In this document: one piece after another, positions 7,777-15,669 of the stretch
How positions within the stretch are numbered: the first letter of the stretch is position 1
Layout: each line of letters opens with the position of its first letter
Source of the DNA: Flavobacterium sp. 245
Lineage (GTDB): Bacteria > Bacteroidota > Bacteroidia > Flavobacteriales > Flavobacteriaceae
Assembly: GCF_004362055.1 (NCBI RefSeq)
Contig: NZ_SNXB01000004.1
Location: forward strand, 1-64,000
Reading direction: 5' to 3'
Length of the DNA: 64,000 nt
Notes under the pieces: model-generated
Seen by the model: the letters and a program-made list of their open reading frames with translations, nothing else
What the model was told of the DNA's origin: nothing
The model's database searches: none
Translations under genes and position numbers: made by a program

Positions 7777-8796
7777 CTAAATCTTCGAAAAAGTCTCCAT
7801 AACATACGTATGCATCACTTCTTTATAATCTAAGTGCGTTACGATTCTGAGTTTATTGCGTCCAAGGGAACTTATTAATATGTTTTTCTGTTTTAATTTT
7901 TCGATTAAAAGTTGATCGCTGTAACCTTCTGCTAAAGAAAAAATCAAAATATTAGTTTCTACTGGTTCTACACTTGAAACCCAAGATTTTGTACTTAAGA
8001 TAGCTCCTATTTCTTTAGCTCTTCTGTGATCTTCTGCCAGTCTTTCGATATTATTCGCTAAAGCATATAATCCGGCTGCAGCCAAATAACCAACTTGACG
8101 CATACCCCCACCTAATATCTTCCTGATTCTCAACGCTCTATGAATATCAACTTTGCTTCCAAGCAACACAGAACCAATTGGCGCACCTAATCCTTTAGAC
8201 AAACAAACCGATATGGTATCGAAAATCGCTCCAAATTCCTTCGGATTTTGCCTTTTAGCTACTAATGCATTCCAAATTCTTGCTCCATCTAAATGGAATT
8301 TTAAATTATTGGCATCACATACTTTTTTGATATCTCTTAAATCTTCCAATTCATAACAAGCCCCACCTCCTTTGTTTGTTGTATTCTCTACACAAACCAA
8401 ACTCGTTAACGGACTATGATAAAATTCTGGATCATTAATTGCTGCCGCAACCTGAGATGCGTTGATCATGCCTCGGTCTCCATCTAACAAGCAGCAGGAA
8501 ACACCGCTGTTAAAAGAAACTCCGCCTCCTTCATAATGAAAAACGTGAGCATATTTATCAGCGATTAACTGTTCGCCAGGTTGTGTATGAAGTTTAATAG
8601 CGGTTTGGTTTGCCATAGTTCCCGATGGAAAAAAAAGTCCAGCTTCCATACCAAAAAATTCAGCTACTCTTGTTTCTAATTCGATAACCGTAGGATCCTG
8701 CTTATATACGTCGTCGCCAACTTGTGCGTTAAACATATATTGCAGCATTTCGTATGTAGGTTTTGTAATGGTATCGCTAACTAAATTTATTTCCAT
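7777..8796 (-). CDS. ltaE: L-threonine aldolase family PLP enzyme
   Basis: 339 residues, matching low-specificity L-threonine aldolases, which cleave threonine or allo-threonine to glycine and acetaldehyde. SDTITKPT near the N-terminus, FFPSGTMANQTA for phosphate binding, HLDGARIWNA and the PLP lysine Lys201 in SVCLSKGLGAPIGS are all present. GGGMRQVGYLAAAG is a further conserved segment. It is cytoplasmic. The upstream start sequence CATATAAAACTA (8794-8805, plus strand) is repeated twice further right, at 8920 and 9151. Substrate stereochemistry cannot be read from sequence. Confidence 0.9.
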   Translation of the reverse strand: MEINLVSDTITKPTYEMLQYMFNAQVGDDVYKQDPTVIELETRVAEFFGMEAGLFFPSGTMANQTAIKLHTQPGEQLIADKYAHVFHYEGGGVSFNSGVSCCLLDGDRGMINASQVAAAINDPEFYHSPLTSLVCVENTTNKGGGACYELEDLRDIKKVCDANNLKFHLDGARIWNALVAKRQNPKEFGAIFDTISVCLSKGLGAPIGSVLLGSKVDIHRALRIRKILGGGMRQVGYLAAAGLYALANNIERLAEDHRRAKEIGAILSTKSWVSSVEPVETNILIFSLAEGYSDQLLIEKLKQKNILISSLGRNKLRIVTHLDYKEVMHTYVMETFSKI

Positions 8797-9173
8797 ATAA
8801 AACTAATATCTTTTTTGGACAGCAAAATTACGTATTACTGTTATTTATTAATCGCAAGTTTTCATAAATTTTAACTTTCGATTACTATACAACCAAATTA
8901 ACGTAATATTTATAAAAAACATATAAAACTAACATTAATAATTAAAAAATTGAGCGGCAACTTTAGAAACTATTCTATTTAATAACAAACAGCATCTTTG
9001 AGAAAATAAAAAAATCATGCAAAACTACTAAGCTTTAATCATTTAGATTCAAATAACTGTATTCTAAATTTATTGCTGTATTCTAAAAACTAAATCTTAT
9101 TTTTGTAGAACGAAATTACAGACGCAAATGAATGTAATCTCTGCAAAAAACATATAAAACTACTTATTAATTT
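8797..9173. other. 377-bp region upstream of prfB with direct repeats
   Basis: No supported gene. It contains direct repeats of CATATAAAACTA (8794-8805, 8920-8931, 9151-9162; the last two extended to AAAAAACATATAAAACTA) and of CTGTATTCTAAA (9057-9068, 9076-9087). A -7-like box TATTTTTG sits at 9098-9105. The AAAAAACATATAAAACTA copy at 9145-9162 lies in the presumed prfB leader. Confidence 0.7.
9098..9105 (+). promoter_or_regulatory. Candidate -7 box of prfB
   Basis: TATTTTTG matches TAnnTTTG exactly. The nearest TTG (9073-9075) leaves a 22-bp spacer, longer than usual. It would give a leader of about 65 nt. Confidence 0.45.
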
Positions 9174-10272
9174 ATGACAACAGCCGAACAAGTAAAAGGT
9201 ATTGTGGAGCGCCTTGGTGCGTTGAGGAGGTATCTTTGACGTTGATGCCAAGCTAATCGAAATTGCAAACGAAGAAGAAAAAACTTTTGCTCCCGATTTT
9301 TGGAACAACGCAAAAGAAGCAGAAAACATTGTAAAAAATCTTCGAAACAAGAAAAAGTGGATTGAAGACTATGACAAAGCTGTTGAACTTACAGATGAAC
9401 TTCAGCTTGCTTATGATTTTTATAAAGAAGGAGAACTTTCTGTAGAGGAATTAGACGAGCAATACAGTGGTGCACAAGCGCATATTGAAAACATCGAATT
9501 CAAAAACATGCTTTCTGATGAAGGCGACAGTCTGAGCGCTGTTGTTCAAATTACGGCTGGAGCCGGAGGAACTGAAAGCTGCGACTGGGCCGGAATGCTC
9601 ATGCGAATGTACATGATGTGGGGAGAAAGTTATGGTTATAAAATAAAAGAACTTAACTTTCAGGAAGGCGATGTTGCCGGAATCAAAACCGTGACTTTAG
9701 AATTTGAAGGTGATTATTCTTTTGGATATTTAAAAGGCGAAAATGGTGTTCACCGTTTGGTTAGAATTTCTCCTTTTGACAGTAATGCAAAACGTCATAC
9801 TTCATTTGTATCCGTTTATGTTTATCCACTTGTTGACGACAGTATCGAAATCGACATTAATCCTGCTGATATCGAAATTACAACTTCTCGCTCCAGTGGT
9901 GCCGGAGGACAAAACGTAAATAAAGTCGAAACTAAAGTACAGCTGGTTCACAAACCTACTGGAATCCAGATTCAATGTTCTGAAACACGTTCTCAGCAAG
10001 ACAACAGACAGCGTGCGATGCAAATGCTTCGTTCTCAATTGTATGAAATTGAGTTAAAAAAACAACAAGCACAGCGTGCTGATATTGAAGCCGGAAAAAT
10101 GAAAATTGAGTGGGGTTCGCAAATTCGCAATTACGTAATGCAACCTTATAAATTGGTAAAAGATGTTCGTACAGGATATGAAACCAGCGACGTTGACGGC
10201 GTAATGAACGGAAATATTGACCCATTTCTTAAAGCATATTTAATGATGATGGGACAGAAAGAGGAAGAGTAA
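9174..10272 (+). CDS. prfB: Peptide chain release factor 2 with programmed +1 frameshift
   Basis: The protein is made from 9174-9236 joined to 9238-10272, giving 365 residues. The first frame starts at ATG 9174 ([15 protein letters not shown]) and meets an in-frame TGA at 9237-9239 after 21 sense codons. The context AGGAGG-TATCTTTGAC is the classical RF2 shift site: an internal Shine-Dalgarno-like sequence, slippery CTT, then TGA followed by C. Shifting +1 continues as [14 protein letters not shown]. The product carries SPF in [14 protein letters not shown] for stop-codon recognition and GGQ in [11 protein letters not shown] for peptidyl-tRNA hydrolysis. RF2 reads UGA/UAA, so low RF2 favours shifting: autoregulation. 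A start at 9508 would remove the N-terminal domain and is not real. Confidence 0.96.
9225..9240 (+). promoter_or_regulatory. RF2 programmed frameshift site
   Basis: AGGAGGTATCTTTGAC: an SD-like AGGAGG, three bases (TAT), the slippery CTT at 9234-9236, the UGA stop at 9237-9239 and the stop-weakening C at 9240. SD-like sequences are otherwise nearly absent from this window, so its retention here is notable. Confidence 0.93.
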
Positions 10273-10376
10273 ACAGTGTTCAGATTTTATAGCATTCAGT
10301 CACTGTTTGCAGTCACAGTAAACCTGAAACTTGAAACTTGAAACTTGAAACCTAAAACTTTAAAACTAAAAAAGTT
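10271..10376. repeat. Hairpin plus single heptamer arm between prfB and msrB
   Basis: AAACAGTG (10271-10278) pairs with CACTGTTT (10301-10308) but has no T-run, so I do not call it a terminator. From 10321 to about 10372 follow AAACCTG, AAACTTG, AAACTTG, AAACTTG and AAACCTA units of the heptamer family. The array runs almost to the msrB start codon. Confidence 0.75.
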
Positions 10377-10823
10377 ATGATAAAATGGGCCGATGTAATT
10401 CATTTTACAAATAAAGGAAACCCAGCTCCAGATAAAAGAGTTGAGAAAACGGAAGAAGAATGGAAACAGCTTCTTACGCCTGAAGAATTTCAAGTCACGC
10501 GTTTAAAGGGAACTGAAAGGTCTTTTAGCTCAGAATTATGCAGTTTATTTGATCCAGGGATTTACGAATGTAAATGTTGCGGAACGGTTTTATTTGATGC
10601 AAGTGAAAAATTTGAATCAGGAACCGGATGGCCTTCTTTTACACAACCGATTAAAGAAAACTCAATTGGATATCATGCTGATAAATCATACGGAATGATT
10701 AGAGTTGAAGTTGTATGCAATGTTTGCGATGCGCATTTGGGACATGTTTTTCCAGATGGCCCGCCTCCAAGCGGCCTGAGATATTGCATAAATGCAGTTT
10801 CCTTATCTAAAACTAAAGACTAA
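10377..10823 (+). CDS. msrB: Peptide-methionine (R)-S-oxide reductase
   Basis: 148 residues, the standard MsrB size, with no signal peptide (cytoplasmic). It repairs methionine-R-sulfoxide in proteins using thioredoxin. Visible marks are the two zinc CXXC pairs (Cys65/Cys68 in ECKCCG and Cys114/Cys117 in VCNVCD), SGTGWPSF, GHVFPDGPPPSGLRYCINAVSL, and the catalytic Cys137 in RYCIN. It follows prfB on the same strand after 104 bp of repeat sequence and has its own terminator at 10829-10864. No MsrA is fused or adjacent. Confidence 0.95.
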   Translation: MIKWADVIHFTNKGNPAPDKRVEKTEEEWKQLLTPEEFQVTRLKGTERSFSSELCSLFDPGIYECKCCGTVLFDASEKFESGTGWPSFTQPIKENSIGYHADKSYGMIRVEVVCNVCDAHLGHVFPDGPPPSGLRYCINAVSLSKTKD

Positions 10824-11146
10824 AATAGAAAACGATTCCTTTTAAAAGTGAATCGTTTTTTTTTGACATTTAAGCAATTAACAAAAAAAATGTAAGTTAC
10901 TGCTTATCAATAAAACAAACTTTTTATTTCTTTAAAAAAAAGCTAATCACTTCTTTATAAGGCACATAAACACTATATCAAAAATTACAAAACCAACAAA
11001 ATTTTAATATCTAAAATGTTAATTTTGTAATATTTAAACTATTATTTTAAATATCTTTCAATAAACGCAATAAAAATATTAGGTAATTAAAATGTAATTT
11101 ATTTTATTTGGCAAAAATTAACCCCAAATACTATTACATACAGTAA
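10824..11146. other. 323-bp AT-rich intergenic region before lpxD
   Basis: The first 41 bp hold the msrB terminator. The rest is very AT-rich with no supported ORF. A box TAATTTTG at 11020-11027 fits the -7 consensus but lacks a TTG partner and would leave a leader of about 115 nt. ATTACAAAA (10984-10992) and TTTTGTAAT (11023-11031) form a loose inverted repeat. Confidence 0.55.
10829..10864 (+). terminator. Terminator of msrB
   Basis: Stem AAAACGATTC / GAATCGTTTT around an 11-base loop, followed by an uninterrupted T-run. Confidence 0.9.
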
Positions 11147-12145
11147 ATGAAATCCTATTCAATTCAAGAAATTAACGAAGTAATTAATGGCGTGATATAC
11201 GGCTCAACTTCTCAAAGCATTAATGCAACCGAGCAACTGGAAAAAGCAACTACTTCGCAAATTTCATTTATAGGCAGTAAAAAATATGAAAAACATTGGT
11301 CAGCTTCAAATGCTTCAATTGCGGTTGTTAATGAAGATATTTCAATAGAACCTGGCGAAAATCGCGCTTTTATTAAAGTAAAAAATGCTGATTTAGCCAT
11401 GTCACAAATTCTTGCCCTTTTTGCTCCACCTACACCACTATTTCGTAGTAATATTCACAAAACAGCCACAATTGATGAAACGGCAATAATCGCAGAAGGT
11501 GCCAAAATTGGTGCTGGCTGTTATATTGGACCAAAAGTTGAAATTGGAGCGAATGTTACCATATATCCAAATGTGACGATTTTGGACGAATGTACCATTG
11601 GAAAAAATACTGTAATTTGGTCTGGAACGGTTGTGCGCGAAAGATGTCATATTGGAACCGACTGTATTATTCACCCAAATGCAACGATTGGTGCTGATGG
11701 TTTCGGATTTCGCCCTTGCAAAGAAAACGGACTCGTAAAAATTCCGCAAATTGGAAATGTAATTATTGGAAATGGTGTCGAAATTGGTGCAAATACTTGT
11801 GTTGACCGCGGTAAATTCAGTTCTACAATTCTAGGCGACGGCTGTAAAATTGATAATTTAGTACAAATTGGTCATAACAGTAAATTAGGTAAGTTTTGCA
11901 TTATGGCTGGAAACAGTGGTTTAGCAGGTTCTGTAACTTTAGGGAATGGCGTTATCATTGGCGGAAGCGCATCAATAAAAGACCATACCGCTATTGGCGA
12001 TGGAGCTGTAATTGGTGCCGGATCTGGAGTTACCGGAGATGTTCCAGCAGGAAAAACAATGTTGGGTTATCCAGCAGTTGAAGCTCGAGATGCTCTAAAA
12101 CAATGGGCAATGTTGAAACAAATGGTCTGCAATCCAAAAAAATAA
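11147..12145 (+). CDS. lpxD: UDP-3-O-acyl-glucosamine N-acyltransferase (LpxD family)
   Basis: 332 residues. The N-terminal uridine-binding domain (about 1-100) is followed by a left-handed beta-helix of hexapeptide repeats (IGAGCYIG, IGANVTIY, IGKNTVIW) and a C-terminal helix. GADGFGFRP and the catalytic histidine His243 in VQIGHNSKLG match LpxD, which adds the N-linked hydroxy-fatty acid to UDP-glucosamine during lipid A synthesis at the inner face of the inner membrane. The usual neighbours lpxA, fabZ and lpxC are absent. Bacteroidota often carry a second lpxD-like gene outside that operon, and this may be that copy, possibly with different acyl preference. Confidence 0.88.
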   Translation: MKSYSIQEINEVINGVIYGSTSQSINATEQLEKATTSQISFIGSKKYEKHWSASNASIAVVNEDISIEPGENRAFIKVKNADLAMSQILALFAPPTPLFRSNIHKTATIDETAIIAEGAKIGAGCYIGPKVEIGANVTIYPNVTILDECTIGKNTVIWSGTVVRERCHIGTDCIIHPNATIGADGFGFRPCKENGLVKIPQIGNVIIGNGVEIGANTCVDRGKFSSTILGDGCKIDNLVQIGHNSKLGKFCIMAGNSGLAGSVTLGNGVIIGGSASIKDHTAIGDGAVIGAGSGVTGDVPAGKTMLGYPAVEARDALKQWAMLKQMVCNPKK

Positions 12146-12163
12146 TATCAAGTTTATAAATCA

Positions 12164-12196
12164 TAAAAAAAACAGAAGTTTAGCTTCTGTTTTTTT
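12164..12196 (+). terminator. Terminator of lpxD
   Basis: CAGAAG / CTTCTG stem with a TTTAG loop, extended by A8 and T7 flanks. Confidence 0.88.
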
Positions 12197-12315
12197 ATGC
12201 CTTGATTTTATCAAAATTATTTGAAATTTAAGTTTAGACATTTTCAAAAGACCGCATTTATTTCAATTGATTTTGTAAATTAGCCAACACTATTTTGTAA
12301 AATCAATATTATATC

Positions 12316-13944
12316 ATGGATTTAAACTTCAATAAAAACGAAGATCACAATAAATTACTTCTTTCAGAATTAAAACAAAAATTTGCTAAAGTTAAATTAG
12401 GCGGAGGCGAAAAACGTATCGAAAAACTACATGCTGAAGGAAAAATGACAGCTCGTGAAAGAATCGATTATTTATTAGATGAAAATTCAAAAAATATTGA
12501 AATTGGCGGTTTCGCCGGCGATGGCATGTATGCTGAACACGGAGGATGCCCGTCTGGAGGTGTCGTGGTAAAAATTGGCTACATCAAAGGAAAACAATGT
12601 ATTGTTGTTGCTAACGATGCGACTGTCAAAGCGGGAGCTTGGTTCCCTATTACAGGAAAGAAAAACCTTCGAGCTCAGGAAATTGCAATGGAAAACCGAC
12701 TTCCAATTATCTATTTAGTTGATAGTGCCGGGGTTTATCTGCCAATGCAGGATGAAATCTTCCCTGATAAAGAACACTTTGGACGAATTTTTAGAAATAA
12801 TGCCCAAATGAGCAGTATGGGAATCACTCAAATCGCAGCAGTTATGGGAAGCTGCGTTGCAGGTGGAGCCTATTTGCCAATTATGAGTGATGAAGCTTTA
12901 ATTGTTGATAAAACTGGAAGTATTTTCCTTGCCGGAAGTTATTTGGTAAAAGCGGCTATTGGCGAAACAATTGATAATGAAACTTTAGGAGGAGCCACAA
13001 CCCATTGTGAAATTTCTGGCGTTACAGATTATAAAGCCAAAGACGACAAAGATGCTTTAGATAAAATCAAAAATATCGTAGATAAAATTGGTGATTTTGA
13101 TAAAGCGGGCTACAACCGTATTAAAGCTGAAAAACCTGCTTTAGACGCGGCAGCTATTTACGGAATTTTGCCAAAAGCCAGAAATGAGCAATATGATATG
13201 ATGGAAATAATTAATCGTTTGGTTGATAATTCAGAATTTGAAGCCTATAAAGACGGTTACGGTCAATCGCTAATTACTGGTTATGCCAGAATTGACGGCT
13301 GGGCAGTTGGAATTATCGCTAACCAGCGAAAAGTAGTAAAAACTAAAAAAGGTGAAATGCAGTTTGGCGGTGTGATTTATTCTGACAGTGCCGACAAAGC
13401 AACCCGTTTTATAGCAAATTGTAATCAAAAGAAAATTCCACTTGTATTTTTGCAGGACGTTACCGGTTTTATGGTTGGATCTAAATCTGAACATGGTGGT
13501 ATTATTAAAGATGGGGCCAAAATGGTAAATGCTGTCAGTAATTCCGTTGTTCCAAAATTCACTGTCATAGTGGGTAATTCATATGGCGCAGGAAATTATG
13601 CAATGTGCGGAAAAGCTTATGATCCTAGACTAATATTTGCCTGGCCAAGCGCAGAACTTGCCGTTATGGGCGGTACTCAGGCTGCAAAAGTTTTAGCACA
13701 AATAGAAGCTTCTTCGCTTAAAGCAAAAGGAGAAATTGTTGACGAAGCCAAAGAGGCAGAACTATTTAATAAAATTAAAGCACGATACGACGAACAAACT
13801 TCGCCTTATTATGCTGCGTCACGATTATGGACAGATGCCATTATTGATCCATTAGATACTCGTACATGGATTTCAATGGGAATTGAAGCAGCAAACCATG
13901 CTCCTATTCAAAAACCATTTAATTTAGGAGTTATTCAGGTTTAA
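12316..13944 (+). CDS. Acyl-CoA carboxylase carboxyltransferase (beta) subunit
   Basis: 542 residues with both carboxyltransferase halves: N-terminal about 25-280 (ERIDYLLDENS, GGCPSGGVVVKIGYI, DSAGVYLPMQDEIFPD, GSCVAGGAYLP) and C-terminal about 290-540 (GVIYSDSADKATRFI, QDVTGFMVGSKSEHGGIIKDGAKM, GNSYGAGNYAMCGKAYDPR). MGGTQAAKVLAQIE and the ending YYAASRLWTDAIIDPLDTRTW are most like methylcrotonyl-CoA carboxylase beta, a leucine degradation enzyme. Propionyl- or another acyl-CoA specificity cannot be excluded. The biotin-carrying alpha subunit is not adjacent, so the partner must be encoded elsewhere. Confidence 0.88.
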   Translation: MDLNFNKNEDHNKLLLSELKQKFAKVKLGGGEKRIEKLHAEGKMTARERIDYLLDENSKNIEIGGFAGDGMYAEHGGCPSGGVVVKIGYIKGKQCIVVANDATVKAGAWFPITGKKNLRAQEIAMENRLPIIYLVDSAGVYLPMQDEIFPDKEHFGRIFRNNAQMSSMGITQIAAVMGSCVAGGAYLPIMSDEALIVDKTGSIFLAGSYLVKAAIGETIDNETLGGATTHCEISGVTDYKAKDDKDALDKIKNIVDKIGDFDKAGYNRIKAEKPALDAAAIYGILPKARNEQYDMMEIINRLVDNSEFEAYKDGYGQSLITGYARIDGWAVGIIANQRKVVKTKKGEMQFGGVIYSDSADKATRFIANCNQKKIPLVFLQDVTGFMVGSKSEHGGIIKDGAKMVNAVSNSVVPKFTVIVGNSYGAGNYAMCGKAYDPRLIFAWPSAELAVMGGTQAAKVLAQIEASSLKAKGEIVDEAKEAELFNKIKARYDEQTSPYYAASRLWTDAIIDPLDTRTWISMGIEAANHAPIQKPFNLGVIQV

Positions 13945-14067
13945 AATAATCTGAAATTCTCAAAACAAGACAACTAAACATCAAAAAACTCATTTTCAAG
14001 CACTTATTATTAAATATGTTATTAAAATTTTGTAATTTTAATAAACAATTTTTAATCACGCAATGTC

Positions 14068-14490
14068 ATGGAAAATGTAAAAAGCTTGAATAAATGGGCA
14101 AATTCGCACACTTATTTACCAGTAGATTTAGTACGTATTGTATTGGGTGTTTTTTTATTTATGAAAGGAGTTTCATTTGTAACAAATGTTCAGTATCTGC
14201 ATGATTTAATTTCTCCAATCGATCAGTTTGGAGGCGGTATGTTCCTGCTGCATTATATTGCGCCCGCGCATATGATTGGAGGAATAATGATCGTTTTCGG
14301 TCTGCTCACTCGCTGGGCAATTGCGGCACAGCTGCCGATACTTTTTGGAGCCGTCTTAGTTAATTTCATGGGAAGAATGCATTCTGAAAGCTTGTTACTT
14401 GCAATAACAGTATTACTGATTTGCATTTTCTTTCTATTTTATGGCGGGGGAAAGCATTCTGCCGATTACTACTTTAAAATGCAGCAATAA
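14068..14490 (+). CDS. DoxX family membrane protein
   Basis: 140 residues with four predicted membrane segments: about 20-40 (LVRIVLGVFLFMKGVSFV), 60-78, 85-105 and 112-128. R-x-x-x-G-x-F-x-x-K-G at the first helix and the GGIMIVFGLLTR segment are DoxX-like. DoxX proteins are small inner-membrane proteins, in some systems linked to terminal oxidases or redox stress; no role is shown here. The gene stands alone between the carboxylase and two unknown genes. Confidence 0.8.
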   Translation: MENVKSLNKWANSHTYLPVDLVRIVLGVFLFMKGVSFVTNVQYLHDLISPIDQFGGGMFLLHYIAPAHMIGGIMIVFGLLTRWAIAAQLPILFGAVLVNFMGRMHSESLLLAITVLLICIFFLFYGGGKHSADYYFKMQQ

Positions 14491-14602
14491 AACAGTTCTA
14501 TCCTCAGTAATTATTTAAGCTGAGGATAAAACAAAAAGCATTTTAAGAAGTAATTAGCACTTAAAATTTCTTTTATTCTGTTTTATGAACTAAATTCGCC
14601 TC

Positions 14603-14950
14603 ATGAATTGGATTCGTAAGACCGTTTTATTTATTTCACTTTTGATCATCGGCTTCTTTGCTGCTCAGGCAAACGATGTTCCTATGCAATTAATTGAAAG
14701 TCAAAAAACGGACACCAATTTTTCTAAAGATATTCCAGATTCATCTGCATTTATCCAGCCACAAACAAGCTATCAATTTGCAGCAAGCATTAAAACAGAA
14801 TATCCTGTTGCAATAAAATGGTTCGATTCTTTAATCGCAGTCATTCCACAGCACGAAGCCGTTAAGTCTTCATTTAATTTTTCAACTCAATTTTCAACTC
14901 AGAGCAAGAAAATCTCTTTAATGCTCTATGCCTTTCATTTTTTCTGGTAA
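14603..14950 (+). CDS. Short secreted protein, unknown
   Basis: 115 residues. Residues 1-23 form a signal peptide (RKTVLFISLLIIGFFAAQANDV). The mature part is polar, Ser/Gln/Thr-rich (SSFNFSTQFSTQSKK) and ends in an aromatic LMLYAFHFFW. No Cys after the signal, so not a lipoprotein. I find no known domain. Codon use is like the neighbours and the ATG follows an AT-rich leader. It could be periplasmic or an outer-membrane-associated peptide; confidence that it is a real gene is moderate. Confidence 0.55.
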   Translation: MNWIRKTVLFISLLIIGFFAAQANDVPMQLIESQKTDTNFSKDIPDSSAFIQPQTSYQFAASIKTEYPVAIKWFDSLIAVIPQHEAVKSSFNFSTQFSTQSKKISLMLYAFHFFW

Positions 14951-15065
14951 ATAAATACGTGAAATTTTAATCCGAAAGAAACCCTTTCTTTCCTAATCCT
15001 TTAAACCGTTTTCTGTCTGAAGACTGTTTATAATTTCATATTGTTTATCAAAAAAAATATCAAAA

Positions 15066-15542
15066 ATGGAAACGAGTGTAACCATAATTGGATTGGTGAT
15101 TGCTATCATTGTCGCTATTCCTGTCTATTTTTCAGCACGATCGAGCGCTGCTAATAAATCTAAAATTCTAAATATCAAAAAGAAATTCAACGCATCACAT
15201 CCTGAAGATTTTAATCTAACCGAATCTCAAAGCAACAAAACGCTTACTATAGATCAAAAAAACAGAAGATTTGTTTTAATGAATTTCAATCCAAATCAGC
15301 AAGAATCAACTTTTGTAGATTTAAAAAATATTTCTTCCTGCAAATTGGTTTTGACTACAGATGGAAATTCAGACACAATTCTGAAAATTGATTTTGAATT
15401 CCAAGAAAAAGAAACTTCAAAAAAAATCACAATACCTTTTTATGATTTTGATGATGACCGCATCAAGCAAATCAGTGCTTATCAAGATCATATCTTTGCA
15501 AAAAAATGGCTTAAAATCATCCAAGATTCTATTTCACGTTAG
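15066..15542 (+). CDS. Membrane-anchored protein, unknown
   Basis: 158 residues. One N-terminal membrane helix (VTIIGLVIAIIVAIPVYFSA, residues 5-24) followed by a basic stretch and a soluble domain of about 120 residues with alternating hydrophobic pattern (FVLMNFNPNQQESTFVDLKNI, CKLVLTTDG, ILKIDFEFQEK), suggesting a beta-rich PH-like fold. The repeated reference to a stored value and the DFDDDRIKQ segment give no functional hint. I do not recognise the family. A terminator follows at once. Confidence 0.7.
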   Translation: METSVTIIGLVIAIIVAIPVYFSARSSAANKSKILNIKKKFNASHPEDFNLTESQSNKTLTIDQKNRRFVLMNFNPNQQESTFVDLKNISSCKLVLTTDGNSDTILKIDFEFQEKETSKKITIPFYDFDDDRIKQISAYQDHIFAKKWLKIIQDSISR

Positions 15543-15554
15543 TTATTTAATTCA

Positions 15555-15588
15555 GAAAAAAGAGGCTCAAATATTGAGTCTCTTTTTA
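15555..15588 (+). terminator. Terminator of the membrane-anchored unknown gene
   Basis: AAAGAGGCTCAA / TTGAGTCTCTTT stem with one mismatch and a short loop, T-run after. It separates this gene from the hemN regulatory region. Confidence 0.82.
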
Positions 15589-15601
15589 TTTACAACAACA
15601 A

Positions 15602-15617
15602 TATGATATTTATCATT
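15602..15617 (+). promoter_or_regulatory. Fnr-like operator upstream of hemN
   Basis: TATGATATTTATCATT contains TGAT-N4-ATCA with Crp/Fnr half-site spacing. It matches the operator at 23199-23214 in 14 of 16 positions. Its centre (15609.5) is 29.5 bp from the 5' base of the TAATTTTG box at 15639-15646, which fits a class II activator site near -41. Confidence 0.7.
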
Positions 15618-15638
15618 TTAATTTTTAAACAAGTAAAG

Positions 15639-15660
15639 TAATTTTGATACCTCTCAAAAT
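15639..15660 (+). promoter_or_regulatory. hemN -7 box overlapping a second palindrome
   Basis: TAATTTTG (15639-15646) is a full -7 match without a TTG at -33, as expected of an activated promoter. It overlaps a perfect 7+7 palindrome ATTTTGA-N6-TCAAAAT (15641-15660). That contains TTGAT-N4-CTCAA, one base off the classical Fnr site, and could be a repressor position over the start site. Confidence 0.55.
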
Positions 15661-15669
15661 GTTTTATTT

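Noticed and set aside
9508..10272. A shortened prfB starting at an internal ATG
   Set aside because: The upstream frame from 9174 with a classical +1 shift site at 9234-9240 restores the full RF2 N-terminal domain.
10984..11031. ATTACAAAA / TTTTGTAAT as an operator or terminator
   Set aside because: Long spacing and AT-rich background; no second copy in the window.
11896..12081. Overlapping frame inside lpxD with many Trp and Arg
   Set aside because: Alternative-frame shadow of the hexapeptide repeats; no start context or conservation.
14499..14528. TATCCTCAG / CTGAGGATA hairpin after the DoxX gene as a terminator
   Set aside because: No T-run on either side; only a hairpin, possibly attenuating, is supported.
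14974..14992. GAAAGAAA / TTTCTTTC inverted repeat
   Set aside because: Low complexity, short loop and no T-run; could be chance in purine/pyrimidine-rich DNA.
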